Shown piece by piece: positions 9,109 through 18,166 of a DNA stretch of 64,000 nt. The first letter of the stretch is position 1; each line of letters begins with the position of its first letter. The position numbers and the translations under genes are program-made. The DNA is taken from assembly GCF_963667045.1 (NCBI RefSeq), contig NZ_OY762934.1:4222501-4286500 (forward strand). Direction: 5' to 3'. The DNA is from an uncultured Cohaesibacter sp. Lineage in GTDB: Bacteria > Pseudomonadota > Alphaproteobacteria > Rhizobiales > Cohaesibacteraceae. The notes under the pieces are model-generated. The model was not told the DNA's origin and did not search any database. It saw nothing but the letters and a program-made list of their open reading frames with translations.

Positions 9109-9134
9109 AAGCCAGCTTCCCGAAAGGACGGATC

Positions 9135-9980
9135 TTAGTCTTCAACCTTGTAGGGGTGGCCGAATGCCCCGAATATGGTGCAGGTTCTGGCGGCAAAGGT
9201 TGCGGCCTTATCGAGGGCCTCTTGCACGGAATTGCCCATCAGGACACTTGAAATGTAGCCCGCGATGAAAGAATCACCAGCGCCAAGGGTGTCAATTACT
9301 GTGGTTGGCTTGATGCCCTGCCGGTAGCGTTTGCCACTGGCCATCCAGAAGGCGCCATCGGAGCCGCGCGTTACGCCGATTGTCGAGACGCCGAGGCCAG
9401 CAACGGTTTCGGTGAGATCGTCTATGGCCGCATCATCAAGGGCCGAGCCCGAGAAGAAGGCGGTCGTGATGAAGGGGGCGACGCTCTTCACATAGTCCAT
9501 CTCGTGACACCATGAAAAGTCGAAGGAAACAGACCTTGCCCGGTCGCGGATTTTGGGCAGTTCGTGTTCGAGGTTGCTGAACAGTGAGCTGTGCACGTGG
9601 CCATAGCGCTCGACGGCTTCAAGGTCGGCCTCTTCCAGACGCAGGCCCAGTCTCTTCTGGATACCACCCTTGTTGGAGCGCAGGAAGACGCGATCGCCCT
9701 TGTCGTCCAGATGGACAATGGCCTTGCCATTTTCGCCAAAGGCCTGTCGGACGCGTTCTGCCCAGACCTGCTCTTCAGCCAGACATTTGAGGACATGGTT
9801 GCCTTCTGCATCATTGCCGACGATGCCGATGTAGCCTGTATCGGTGAGGCCGAATCGCTTGGCCAGAACCGCAACATTGAGGGCATTTCCGCCGGGAAAG
9901 AACTCGTTCCTGTCCAGATAGAAATCGACAACGTTATCACCTATGCCGAGCAGGGCTGCCGGGTGAGAGGAAATGGTCAT
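9135..9980 (-). CDS. frlD: FrlD-type fructosamine kinase (PfkB family)
   Basis: 281 residues from the ATG at 9980; an upstream extension in the same frame to 10094 overlaps the deglycase gene and has no family features. It starts MTISSHPAALLGIGDNVVDFYLDRNEFFPGGNALNVA, matching the FrlD pattern GDNxVDxY...GGNAxNVAV rather than general ribokinases. The C-terminal PfkB signature is VIDTLGAGDSFIAGYIS, with the catalytic aspartate in GAGDS. FrlD phosphorylates fructoselysine and similar Amadori compounds at the 6-position. Partnered with an FrlB-type deglycase 95 bases upstream. The exact amino acid moiety is unknown. Confidence 0.85.
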   Translation of the reverse strand: MTISSHPAALLGIGDNVVDFYLDRNEFFPGGNALNVAVLAKRFGLTDTGYIGIVGNDAEGNHVLKCLAEEQVWAERVRQAFGENGKAIVHLDDKGDRVFLRSNKGGIQKRLGLRLEEADLEAVERYGHVHSSLFSNLEHELPKIRDRARSVSFDFSWCHEMDYVKSVAPFITTAFFSGSALDDAAIDDLTETVAGLGVSTIGVTRGSDGAFWMASGKRYRQGIKPTTVIDTLGAGDSFIAGYISSVLMGNSVQEALDKAATFAARTCTIFGAFGHPYKVED

Positions 9981-10040
9981 GCCGAGGCCTCTTGATGCGA
10001 CTTGATGCAGATGGATTGCTTGGGGGACTGAAAGTGAAAA

Positions 10041-10067
10041 TGGCAGATGGCGCGGGGCCACCTGCCA
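10041..10067 (-). promoter_or_regulatory. Stem-loop between deglycase and kinase genes
   Basis: TGGCAGATGGC (10041-10051) can pair with GCCACCTGCCA (10057-10067), 11 positions with one mismatch, loop of five. It lies just after the deglycase stop codon and may set the relative amounts of the two enzymes. Confidence 0.4.
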
Positions 10068-10075
10068 GACGTGAA

Positions 10076-11059
10076 TTAGTATTCCATGCGCCACATGTAG
10101 CGACGAACGCTCAGCGGATGGCCGCGGGAGTCGCTGAGGGCTACAGCGTAGGTGCGAAGCAGGGCCGTGAACATGATCGGAACCAGATATTCGGCAGCTT
10201 CACCGGCAACTTCCTCAACACCGAATTCCTGAGCGTCCAGAACCAGCAGGCGCTTGGAGTATTTCTCGGCAAATGCCAGAGCGCGTTCGTCCATCTTGCG
10301 TGAATTTGCAAGGGTCTTGAGGATGATGAACGGGGTGTCGAAATCGGTGATTTCGAAAGGACCGTGGAAATATTCGCCGGAATGAATGGCTGCGGAGTTG
10401 ACCCACTGCATTTCCTGCAGAAGGCAGATGGCGAAGGAATAGGCGATGGAATAGCAGGAGCCGGAGCTCATCGTGTAGATGACCGGTTCGCGCTTGTAGG
10501 ATTCAGCCCAGGCCTTTGCACCGTCTGCATGGGCAGCTTTGACTTTTTCTGCCTTGTCATGAAGCGTCGGGATTGCCTTTTGGGCGAGGTCGAACTTGGT
10601 GTTGCCTTCGAGCTCTTTTAGGGAGCCAAGAACCAGCTGTACCAATAGGATGGCATTGTGTTTTTCGCCAACGGTCAGCGGGTCGAATTCATAGTAGATG
10701 GACTGTTCGGCAGCTTCGTCCAGCTCGGATTCCGGTTTGTGGGTGAAGGCAATGGTCAGGGCGCCAGCTTCACGGGCATAACGAGTTGCTGCAATGGTTT
10801 CCGGGGTGTTGCCGGAATGGGAGCAGGTCACAACGACAGAGTTCTTGCCAAGACGAACCGGAGCGCGAGCGAGGAATTCTGCGGAGCTGTAGGAGTAGGC
10901 GGCAATGCCTTTTGCTTCGCGGTCCATGATGTACTGACCCTGCATCAGCAGGGCGTTGGAACCACCGCAGGCAACGAAATAGAATTCAGTGACCTTTTCG
11001 CGGGCGGCGACGGCGGCGATTGCCTCTTCGAGGCCTGTTTTTTTTACTTGATCATTCAT
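10076..11059 (-). CDS. frlB: FrlB-type fructosamine-6-phosphate deglycase (SIS domain)
   Basis: 327 residues. Two SIS subdomains are visible: the first with EFYFVACGGSNAL and CSHSGNTPETIAATRYAREAGALTIAFTHKPES, the second with VIYTMSSGSCYSIAYSFA and SGEYFHGPFEITD. The SGExxHGPLEI-like stretch and the C-terminal RRYMWRMEY are hallmarks of FrlB, which splits fructoselysine-6-phosphate into glucose-6-phosphate and the free amino acid. The paired FrlD-type kinase supports this. The start has AAGGA eight bases upstream. Length is slightly below E. coli FrlB (about 340). GlmS-like isomerases are the alternative but fit less well. Confidence 0.85.
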   Translation of the reverse strand: MNDQVKKTGLEEAIAAVAAREKVTEFYFVACGGSNALLMQGQYIMDREAKGIAAYSYSSAEFLARAPVRLGKNSVVVTCSHSGNTPETIAATRYAREAGALTIAFTHKPESELDEAAEQSIYYEFDPLTVGEKHNAILLVQLVLGSLKELEGNTKFDLAQKAIPTLHDKAEKVKAAHADGAKAWAESYKREPVIYTMSSGSCYSIAYSFAICLLQEMQWVNSAAIHSGEYFHGPFEITDFDTPFIILKTLANSRKMDERALAFAEKYSKRLLVLDAQEFGVEEVAGEAAEYLVPIMFTALLRTYAVALSDSRGHPLSVRRYMWRMEY

Positions 11060-11073
11060 GGCGGGATCCTTAT

Positions 11074-11089
11074 GACGTTATATGACGTC
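11074..11089. promoter_or_regulatory. Candidate GntR (FrlR-like) operator
   Basis: GACGTTATATGACGTC is a 16-bp palindrome broken at one symmetric pair, and also reads as two tandem TATGACGT copies. It fits the GT-TAT-AC core seen in GntR operators. It lies 15 bases before the deglycase start and just downstream of the predicted -10 box on the minus strand, where a repressor would block initiation. Confidence 0.55.
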
Positions 11090-11094
11090 CTATT

Positions 11095-11123
11095 ATTTAT
11101 TCCGTTGTTGACGGATGAGTCAA
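11095..11123 (-). promoter_or_regulatory. Predicted sigma-70-type promoter of frlB-frlD
   Basis: Read on the minus strand, TTGACT (11123-11118) and ATAAAT (11100-11095) are 17 bases apart. The -35 box is embedded in TTGAC-N6-GTCAA (11108-11123), a second short palindrome that could be a further binding site. Confidence 0.5.
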
Positions 11124-11332
11124 CATGGGTTTTGTGTTTGTCGCCGGAAAAAGCCGAAAAAAGAGCCGCACGGTTTCGTGATGGCTTTCCATTCGGTTAA
11201 TCTGGTGGGTAATGTGATCGCGGCGTCAGTCAGGGCAGGTGCAATGCCTGATGTCCCGTGCCGTGCGATCAGGTGGTGCGGTGCCTGAACAGGGGCCGAC
11301 AGAATGAAAGTCCCGGCTTCAGACAGCCGAAA

Positions 11333-12088
11333 GTGAGAGTTAAGCGATTGTCCGAGAATTCCAATCCACTTGCCAAGAATGCAGCGGCCCCGCTCTACGA
11401 ACAGCTCAAGTTCGCGATCAAGGAAATGATTTCTTCGCGTGCGCTGGGGCCGGGTGATGCCATTCCCACGGAAACGGAACTGTGCAAGCAATATGACGTC
11501 AGCCGTATCACTGTGCGCCGGGCGATCACGGAGCTGGAAGCCGAGGGCGTTCTTGAGAAGCGGCATGGCAAGGGCACTTTCGTCACGCTGCCCAAGATGG
11601 AAACCAGCCTGCTCAATCTGGGGGGCTTTTCGGAGAGCTTTGCGCTGCGGCGCTATCGCGTCGAAAAGACGATACTCGAGATGAGCGAGGAAGCGGCGGA
11701 CGAGGACCTCGGAGCAAGGCTTGGCATTGCGCCATCGGCGGCGGTGCTGCATATCAGCCGCCTGATCACGACCGACGGGACGCCGATGACGATCGAAAGC
11801 TCCTATTTCTCGCTGGATCTGTTCCCTGGTCTGATGAATGAAATTCATGATGACACGTCGCTCTACAGCCTGTTGCAGACCAGATATGGTTGCGAGGTGA
11901 AACATGCCAAACGGGTTATCAATTGCCGGGTGGCGACACCGAAGGAGTGTGGCATCTTCCGCTGTACCAGCGGAGACATCATGTTCGAGGTTGAAAAAAC
12001 CGTGTATGGCGAAGACCGGTCGGTCCCGCTGCAATATTCGAAGCTGTTGACGCCGAGTGCCCGGATGAATCTGGTCATCGAGATCTGA
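11333..12088 (+). CDS. GntR-family regulator with UTRA domain (FrlR-like)
   Basis: 251 residues if started at the GTG at 11333; a TTG at 11348, preceded by GAGAG, is an alternative, and the open frame reaches 11258. The winged-helix domain (about residues 15-85) has PTETELCKQYDVSRITVRRAITELEAEGVL. The UTRA domain occupies the rest, with TPMTIESSYFSLDLFPGL and DIMFEVEKTVYGEDRSVPLQYS. It is divergent from the deglycase/kinase pair, the classical place for a local repressor, so I infer it responds to a phosphorylated fructosamine. A tandem/palindromic operator candidate sits in the divergent region. Confidence 0.85.
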   Translation: MRVKRLSENSNPLAKNAAAPLYEQLKFAIKEMISSRALGPGDAIPTETELCKQYDVSRITVRRAITELEAEGVLEKRHGKGTFVTLPKMETSLLNLGGFSESFALRRYRVEKTILEMSEEAADEDLGARLGIAPSAAVLHISRLITTDGTPMTIESSYFSLDLFPGLMNEIHDDTSLYSLLQTRYGCEVKHAKRVINCRVATPKECGIFRCTSGDIMFEVEKTVYGEDRSVPLQYSKLLTPSARMNLVIEI

Positions 12089-12360
12089 CAAACGGCCATG
12101 CGAACGGGGGCGCAGAAGCGGACGGGTGTCTGCCTTTGCGCTGGCGCATGGGCATCTGTGGCAGGTCTTTTGAAGCGGATCATTCCCGGTCCTGTTGCTT
12201 TCTGATCTGATCTGATGTCTGTCCTGACCGCAATTCGGCAAGGTGTTCTGCCAGTCGCCCGACTGGTGCCTGCCGGGCTTTCCTGCAGAGCGCGCGGAGT
12301 GCGGGCCTCTTCTGCACCGGGCTTTCGGGCACCCGCTGCAGAAGGATTGTGTCGGATTGC
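12089..12360. other. Intergenic region between convergent gntR and hyuB
   Basis: No coding sequence is convincing here. CTTCTGCA (12309-12316) and TGCAGAAG (12337-12344) form an 8-bp stem enclosing a GC-rich loop. It may end the gntR transcript, but there is no T tract. Confidence 0.35.
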
Positions 12361-12399
12361 AAAAAAAAGGTGGGATCTCCAGCCGGGGCCAGAGATCCC
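12361..12399 (-). terminator. Rho-independent terminator of the hyu operon
   Basis: On the minus strand GGGATCTC (12399-12392) pairs with GAGATCCC (12379-12372) and, after three bases, is followed by a run of eight T (plus-strand A run 12361-12368). It lies 12 bases after the hyuB stop. Confidence 0.85.
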
Positions 12400-12410
12400 G
12401 AGGCTGCTGC

Positions 12411-14033
12411 TTATTTGGAGAAGCTGTAAACCTGTTTTGCAAAGTCCGGGGTGATGCGGTCTTCGGCGAGATCCCGCTCGATGGCTGCCTTGGTGCGCCT
12501 GGACGGATCGCCATAGCCGCCACCACCCGGGGTGACGATCTCGACGATCTGGCCCGGCTTGAGATCAGCCATGCCCTTGAATTCGGTGCGACCGTCGCCA
12601 AAGTCCAGATGGGTCATCTGGCCAGCTTCGCCGCCTTCCAGACCCCATGCGCAGGAGCTGACGCGGGAGGCTTCGACCGAGAAACGGCAGGGCTGTTCAA
12701 CGCGATAGACGCGCCGAATGCCCATGCCGCCCCGGTACTGTCCACCACCGGCAGAGCCGTCAACCAGCTCGTAGCGCAGAAGGGTAAGCGGATATTCCAG
12801 CTCAAGTGCCTCTACGGGCAGGTTGGATGTGTTGGTCAGGTGCACCTGGATGCCGGACAGACCGTCCTTGGACGGGCGGGCGCCGCCGCCACCACCGATG
12901 GTTTCCAGATAGACCCAGATGGAGCCGTCTTCACGGATGCCATTGAAGATGGCACCGGTGCAGCAGCCGTTGCCCGCTGCGGCAACCTTGCCCGGAATGG
13001 CCTTGGCTAGGGCACCCTGAATGATGTCGGCAACGCGCTGGCAGGCCGCGATTCGGCCTTCAACGGCAGCGGGATGCTTGCAGTTGAGGATCGAGCCTTC
13101 CGGTGCTGTGACGGTCAGCGGGCGGGCTAGCCCGGCGTTTGGCAGAATCGTCGGATCAACCACCGCCTTGACCGCATAGTAGCAGGAGGCCAGAAGCGAG
13201 GTGTAGATCATGTTGAGACCGCTGCGCACCTGTGGCGGGCCATCAAAGGCGAGGGTCATTTCGTCCCCGGTGACGGTGATGTCGACCGAGAATTCCATAC
13301 GCTCTTTCCACTGGTTGCTGTCGAAGATGTCCGAGAAAGAATAGGTCCCGTCCGGAATTGCCGCGATACCGGCGCGCATCTTGCGTTCGGCATAGTCCTG
13401 CAGCTCTTCGCCAGCGGCCAGAACCTTGTCCGTGCCGTATTTGGCGCAAAGGTCCTGCATGCGCTGGACGCAGAGGCGGTTGGCCGACATCTGGGCGCGC
13501 AGGTCGGAGATGCGTTCATGCGGCACCTGACAGTTGAGCAGGAACAGGTTCTGGATGTCCTGCTGCAGCTCGCCCGCCTTGTAGAGACGCACCGGCGGAA
13601 TGCGGATGCCTTCCTGATAGATGTGCTCGTGGCCAAGGTCGGCGAAGTCGGAATGGTGCGCGGTGTTGACCGCCCAGGCGATCAGCTCGCCGTCGACGAA
13701 GATCGGCTCGGCCATCACGATATCGGGCAGATGGGTTGCGCCACCCTCATAGGCATCGTTGCCCATGAACACGTCGCCGGGCTTGATGTCCGCAAGGTCG
13801 AAACGCTTCATGATGTTCGGCAGGATGCCGATGAAGCTGCCCAGATGCATCGGGATATGCTCGGCCTGACACAGGGTGTTGCCCTTGTTGTCGAACAGGG
13901 CGGTCGAGCAGTCGCGGCGTTCCTTGATGTTGGTCGAATAGGAGGCGCGAACAAGAGCTTCGCCCATCTCTTCCACGATGGAAGAAAGCGCGGAACCGAT
14001 GACTTCCACGGTGATTGGATCGATCGTTGTCAT
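12411..14033 (-). CDS. Hydantoinase/oxoprolinase subunit B (HyuB family)
   Basis: 540 residues. HyuB features include VEVIGSALSSIVEEMGEALVRASYS near the N terminus, the NDAYEGGATHLPDIV segment at about 90-105, the AVNTAHHSDFADLG stretch, and the glycine-rich end (VTPGGGGYGDPSRR). Members work with HyuA in ATP-dependent opening of N-methylhydantoin, 5-oxoproline and related lactams or in acetone-type carboxylation. It overlaps hyuA by four bases (ATGA), so the two are translationally coupled. The actual ring substrate here is unknown; the neighbouring flavoenzyme and TRAP importer suggest a small nitrogen-containing acid. Confidence 0.88.
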   Translation of the reverse strand: MTTIDPITVEVIGSALSSIVEEMGEALVRASYSTNIKERRDCSTALFDNKGNTLCQAEHIPMHLGSFIGILPNIMKRFDLADIKPGDVFMGNDAYEGGATHLPDIVMAEPIFVDGELIAWAVNTAHHSDFADLGHEHIYQEGIRIPPVRLYKAGELQQDIQNLFLLNCQVPHERISDLRAQMSANRLCVQRMQDLCAKYGTDKVLAAGEELQDYAERKMRAGIAAIPDGTYSFSDIFDSNQWKERMEFSVDITVTGDEMTLAFDGPPQVRSGLNMIYTSLLASCYYAVKAVVDPTILPNAGLARPLTVTAPEGSILNCKHPAAVEGRIAACQRVADIIQGALAKAIPGKVAAAGNGCCTGAIFNGIREDGSIWVYLETIGGGGGARPSKDGLSGIQVHLTNTSNLPVEALELEYPLTLLRYELVDGSAGGGQYRGGMGIRRVYRVEQPCRFSVEASRVSSCAWGLEGGEAGQMTHLDFGDGRTEFKGMADLKPGQIVEIVTPGGGGYGDPSRRTKAAIERDLAEDRITPDFAKQVYSFSK

Positions 14034-16084
14034 TGGGCGATCTCCACAATAAGGTTGAGATAGGCGTCCACGGTGGCGGTCATGTCGGGCAGGATGACGC
14101 TGGTCGTATCCATCTGCTCGATGATGGCCGGTCCGGAGATCCGGTTGCCATGTTTGAGAAGCTTGCGGTCGTAAACCGGGCAGGTGACAAAATCACCTTC
14201 CGATTTCATCCAGACACCCCGTTCATCAATCCTGGCAGCATCCGGCGAGGTGCCTTCCTTCGGATAGGACTGAAGCTGGGCCTTCTTGACTTCGCCGATG
14301 GCTTCAAGCCTGAGGGTGACAAGCTGGATCTTTTCGCCCTTGGCGATGAAGCCAAAGCGCTGTTTGTGGACGGCCTCAAAGCCTTCTTCCAGCTTCTTGA
14401 AGGTGTCCAGGGTGATCGGTCCTGCGGGGACAGTGACAGATAGCTCGTAATTCTGGCCAGCGTAGCGCATGTCTACGGTGCGGATTTCCTTGCGGCGGTC
14501 TTCCGGAATGTTGTCGGTCGCAAACCAGTCAAGCGCCTGAACGGACAGTTCCCCGAAGCCGGCTTCAACCGCAGCAAGCGATTCTTCGGTCAGCTCGGTG
14601 AGGCGGGAAACGGCGAAGTCGGCGCGCAGATCGGTCAGCAGCAGGCCGAGCGCGCAAAGGGCCCCCGGCGTCAGCGGAATGATCATGCGGGAGATGTCGA
14701 GCTCGTGGGCGAGGCGGGCTGCATGAAGCGGTCCGGCACCACCGAAGGCCATCAGGGTATAATCACGCGGGTCATGACCACGCTGCACGGAAATCACGCG
14801 AATGGCCTTGGCCATGTTGGCGGTGACCACCTGCAGGATGCCGTCTGCGGTTTCCATGACGCCGAGGCCGAGCTGGTCTGCAAGGCGCTGCACGGCTGCA
14901 AGGGCCAGATCGCGGCGGACCTTCATGCGGCCGCCAAGGATTTCGACCGGGTTGAGGGTCTGAAGCACGATGTTGGCGTCGGTGACTGTCGGTTCTTCGT
15001 TGCCATTGCCATAGCAGACAGGGCCGGGATAGGCACCAGCCGAACGCGGGCCGACCTTCAGCAGACCGCCGCTGTCGACATGGGCGATGGAGCCGCCACC
15101 GGCACCCACGGTGTGGATGTCGAGCATCGGTGCCTTGATCGGATAACCATGGACGTCGGCTTCACCGGTCAGGTTGCAGATGCCGTTCTGCAGCAGGGCA
15201 ACGTCGGAGGAGGTGCCGCCCACGTCGAAGGTGATGATGTTGGGGAATCCGGCCATCTTGCCGATTTCCTGCGCGGCAACAACGCCGGTTGACGGACCGG
15301 AGAGCACGGTGCGAACCGGAAGGTTGGCTGCTGCGTCAAAACCGATCACGCCGCCGTTGGATTGTGTGAGCTGCGGAGCGACCTTGAGGCCGACCTCATC
15401 CAGTCGCTCGCGCAGCTTCTGGATATAGCGCTTCATGACCGGGCCGAGATAGGCGTTGACGACAGTGGTCGAGAGCCGTTCGAACTCGCGGAATTCCGGG
15501 GCGACTTCATGGCTGGTGGAGACGAAGACGTCCGGCAGCATTTCCGTCACGACCTTCTTGGCCAGCGCTTCATGTTCGGTGTTGAGGAAGCCATAGAGGA
15601 AGCAGATGGCGACGGATTTGACATCCTGTTCGCCCAGCAGCTGGACTTCCTTTTTCAGGGCCTCGACATCAAGCGGCAGGTCGATTGTGCCATCCGACTT
15701 CAGGCGTTCGGGAACCTGACGGCGCAAGTCTCGGGTAACCAGCTGCTCGGGCTTGTCGACATTCATGTCGTAGAGGCTCGGGCGTTTCTGGCGGCCCAGT
15801 TCCAGCAGGTCACGGAAGCCGTCGGAAATCAGTAGGCCGGTCTTGACGCCGCGCAGCTCGATCAACGCATTGGTGGCAACGGTCGTTCCATGGCCCAGAA
15901 AGCCGAGATCGCCAGCCGTTGCATCCACTTGCTCCAAACCTTCCACAACGCCTTGTGCAATGGCGCGGGAGGGATCATCGGGAGAGGATGACAGCTTCCA
16001 GATTTCCAGTCGTCCGGTTTCTTCTTCAAACAAGCAGATGTCGGTGAAGGTGCCACCAGAATCCACTCCAATTCTCCAAACCAT
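14030..16084 (-). CDS. Hydantoinase/oxoprolinase subunit A (HyuA family)
   Basis: 684 residues. The N-terminal actin-like ATPase motif is WRIGVDSGGTFTDICLF, followed by GHGTTVATNALIE and the second phosphate motif ITFDVGGTSSDVALL near residue 280. The part VTANMAKAIRVISVQRGHDPRDYTLMAFGGAGPLHA (written here only as a region near 430-465) is characteristic. HyuA binds ATP and phosphorylates the amide of hydantoins or 5-oxoproline while HyuB completes hydrolysis. Length fits the family (about 680-700). It follows the flavoprotein gene by 23 bases in the same operon. Confidence 0.88.
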   Translation of the reverse strand: MVWRIGVDSGGTFTDICLFEEETGRLEIWKLSSSPDDPSRAIAQGVVEGLEQVDATAGDLGFLGHGTTVATNALIELRGVKTGLLISDGFRDLLELGRQKRPSLYDMNVDKPEQLVTRDLRRQVPERLKSDGTIDLPLDVEALKKEVQLLGEQDVKSVAICFLYGFLNTEHEALAKKVVTEMLPDVFVSTSHEVAPEFREFERLSTTVVNAYLGPVMKRYIQKLRERLDEVGLKVAPQLTQSNGGVIGFDAAANLPVRTVLSGPSTGVVAAQEIGKMAGFPNIITFDVGGTSSDVALLQNGICNLTGEADVHGYPIKAPMLDIHTVGAGGGSIAHVDSGGLLKVGPRSAGAYPGPVCYGNGNEEPTVTDANIVLQTLNPVEILGGRMKVRRDLALAAVQRLADQLGLGVMETADGILQVVTANMAKAIRVISVQRGHDPRDYTLMAFGGAGPLHAARLAHELDISRMIIPLTPGALCALGLLLTDLRADFAVSRLTELTEESLAAVEAGFGELSVQALDWFATDNIPEDRRKEIRTVDMRYAGQNYELSVTVPAGPITLDTFKKLEEGFEAVHKQRFGFIAKGEKIQLVTLRLEAIGEVKKAQLQSYPKEGTSPDAARIDERGVWMKSEGDFVTCPVYDRKLLKHGNRISGPAIIEQMDTTSVILPDMTATVDAYLNLIVEIAQ

Positions 16085-16107
16085 TGTATTCTCTCTCTTA
16101 TATGGAA

Positions 16108-17439
16108 CTAAGCTGCCTCTTGCAGCTTTGGTGATTGGGTTTTGCCAAACCGGTCGAAACGAAACGGTTTGGGATCCACCGCTGGTTTTACGCCCCTTAC
16201 GATCTCGGCAATCAGTTCCCCGGCGCCGGGTCCTATGCCGAAGCCGTGGCCGGAGAAGCCGGATGCAATGTACAGGCCGGGCACCTGCTCGATGGGGCCA
16301 ATGGCGGGGACTGCGTCGGGGGTCGTGTCGATGATGCCTGCCCAGTTATGCGTGATGCGTGCCGGGGCAAAATTCGGGAAGGCCGTTCTGAGCGTCGTGA
16401 GGGCGCGGATATTGAAGGGCATATGCGGCGCGGGGTCGAGAATGCGCACCTTCTCGAAAGGTGTCTCCTCATTGAGTGACCAGGAACGGGGCACCTTGAG
16501 TTCCGAGAAGAACAGGCCGGTCAGGCGCACGTTCAGCTCCCGCCAGCTCTTCATGAGGACAGGCAGATAATCAAGGAACAGGCGGAAATGATCCGGCGTC
16601 AGCGGTGCGATATTGTAGTTTCGCAAGGCGACATAGAAGGCGCCGTCCAGTGTTTCGCGAAAGGCGAAGTCGCCGCCGCCAACAGGCATGGTCGGCACGT
16701 TGGCAACATCCTCGACGCGGGCCGCGGTGCCCAGCACCTTGAGCTGCGGGAAGTTGAGGCCCATGTTGCCAAGGAACAGGCGGCTCCATGCCCCGGCCGC
16801 CACGATGGTCGCTGCGGTCCTGATCGTTCCATGCTCGGTGACGACTGATGAAACCCGTCCTGCCGTGGTTTCAATGCCGCGCACGGCGCAGTTTTCAAGG
16901 AAGGTCGCTCCGAGTTTCTGGGCCGCTCTGGCGATGGCCGGTGCGGCCTTGCCCGGTTCTGCGCGGCCGTCATCGGCCGTATAGAGCCCCATTCGGAAAC
17001 GCGGGGCGATGCCGGGCAGGAGTGCCTCAAGCTCGGCTGGACCAAGAACGCGGCTGTTGAGATTGGCGGCCTCGCCGATCTTGCTCCAGTCCGTCAGCTC
17101 CCTTTCCGCGGCGCGGGTGCGGGCGACGTAGGTGATACCGGTCTCACGAAAGCCCGTGTCAATGCCGTATTGGGCATCCAAGTGCCGCCACAGCTTGAGC
17201 GACCGCATGGTCAGGGGCAGTTCGGCCTGATCACGGCCCATCTGGCGCACCCAGCCCCAGTTGCGGCTCGACTGTTCTGCACCGACCAGTCCCTTTTCGC
17301 AGACAACCACCTTCAACCCCGCTTCGGCAAGGTTGAGAGCTGCCGATACACCGGCAATCCCGGCGCCGATGATGACGACATCGGCGCTCTGGGGCTGGCA
17401 GGTATCGGCGGTGATGCGTTCTAAAAGGGGGACTGGCAT
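16108..17439 (-). CDS. FAD-dependent oxidoreductase, D-amino acid oxidase (DAO) family
   Basis: 443 residues from the ATG at 17439, preceded by GAGGAAAC; a longer open frame to 17535 lacks support. The FAD-binding beta-alpha-beta motif is DVVIIGAGIAGVSAALNLAEAG (residues about 21-42), followed by an SSRNWGWVRQMGRD stretch typical of DadA/glycine-sarcosine oxidase relatives. The C-terminal signature HNWAGIIDTTPDAVPAIGPI and ASGFSGHGFGIGPGAGE resembles sarcosine/D-amino acid dehydrogenases. It probably oxidises a secondary or primary amine released from, or feeding into, the hydantoinase step. The natural electron acceptor is not evident. Second gene of the minus-strand operon. Confidence 0.85.
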   Translation of the reverse strand: MPVPLLERITADTCQPQSADVVIIGAGIAGVSAALNLAEAGLKVVVCEKGLVGAEQSSRNWGWVRQMGRDQAELPLTMRSLKLWRHLDAQYGIDTGFRETGITYVARTRAAERELTDWSKIGEAANLNSRVLGPAELEALLPGIAPRFRMGLYTADDGRAEPGKAAPAIARAAQKLGATFLENCAVRGIETTAGRVSSVVTEHGTIRTAATIVAAGAWSRLFLGNMGLNFPQLKVLGTAARVEDVANVPTMPVGGGDFAFRETLDGAFYVALRNYNIAPLTPDHFRLFLDYLPVLMKSWRELNVRLTGLFFSELKVPRSWSLNEETPFEKVRILDPAPHMPFNIRALTTLRTAFPNFAPARITHNWAGIIDTTPDAVPAIGPIEQVPGLYIASGFSGHGFGIGPGAGELIAEIVRGVKPAVDPKPFRFDRFGKTQSPKLQEAA

Positions 17440-17452
17440 GATCGTTTCCTCG

Positions 17453-18166
17453 CTAAAGCATGTCTTCCAACCGACAATTGACAAGCATTTCAGCCATTGC
17501 GGCATTGTTGGGAAGCTCGATTGCCGTGCGAACAAGATGGGCGATGGTTTCCGGCTGCGTCATCTCGTCGGGGGTGACCTTGGAAGTGTAGGCGCCCATG
17601 TCGGTGCGGACGAAGCCGGGACAGATTGCCGTTGTGCGTATCCCCTGATCCCAAGTGACATGTCTGGTGGTGTGGGTAAGTCCCATGGCGGCGAATTTCG
17701 ACAGGTTGTAGCCGACGAACGCGTTGCGCACCCGCTTGCCAGACAGGGAGACAATATTGATGATACGTCCGCGTCCTGTCTTTGCGAGGTGAGGTATACA
17801 CAGTCTGGTCAGACGCAAAGGAGCCTTGACATTGACTGTCAGAAGTTCATCCAGCGCCTCTTCGTCATCATCCATGAGGCTGACCTGATTGCCATTGCCG
17901 GCATTGTTGACCAGAGCATCAATCCGACCGAAGTGGTCCACTGCAGAATCGACCCATTCTCTGGTGCTCTCTTTGTCAAATGCGTCAAATCTACCAAAAT
18001 GCATCGTTGCATCCGGCTTGCCGTGGACTTTTTCGAGCATGCTGACGTCGCGAGCGCCCAGGGACACGTAATAGCCGTGCGACCGTAGATTGCGCGCGAT
18101 TTCCGCGCCTATCCCTCGGTTTGCGCCGCTGATCAGAGCAATTCTGGCCTTTTCATAGCTGCTCAT
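17453..18166 (-). CDS. Short-chain dehydrogenase/reductase (SDR)
   Basis: 237 residues from the ATG at 18166, with GAGGTG eight bases upstream; the frame is open to 18322 but the extra part is not SDR-like. The cofactor motif is ALISGANRGIGAEIARNL, a variant of TGxxxGxG. The NNAG motif is ALVNNAGNG, and the catalytic Ser-Tyr-Lys set appears in NIVSLSGKRV and VGYNLSKFA. It is the first gene of a four-gene operon with a flavoprotein and hydantoinase subunits, divergent from a TRAP transporter. Substrate unknown; a carbonyl or hydroxy acid intermediate of the same pathway is a reasonable inference. Confidence 0.87.
   Translation of the reverse strand: MSSYEKARIALISGANRGIGAEIARNLRSHGYYVSLGARDVSMLEKVHGKPDATMHFGRFDAFDKESTREWVDSAVDHFGRIDALVNNAGNGNQVSLMDDDEEALDELLTVNVKAPLRLTRLCIPHLAKTGRGRIINIVSLSGKRVRNAFVGYNLSKFAAMGLTHTTRHVTWDQGIRTTAICPGFVRTDMGAYTSKVTPDEMTQPETIAHLVRTAIELPNNAAMAEMLVNCRLEDML

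Noticed and set aside
11120-12601. 493-codon minus-strand frame across the GntR gene
   Set aside because: Arginine- and proline-rich shadow of the GntR and hyuB genes in another frame; no recognisable family.
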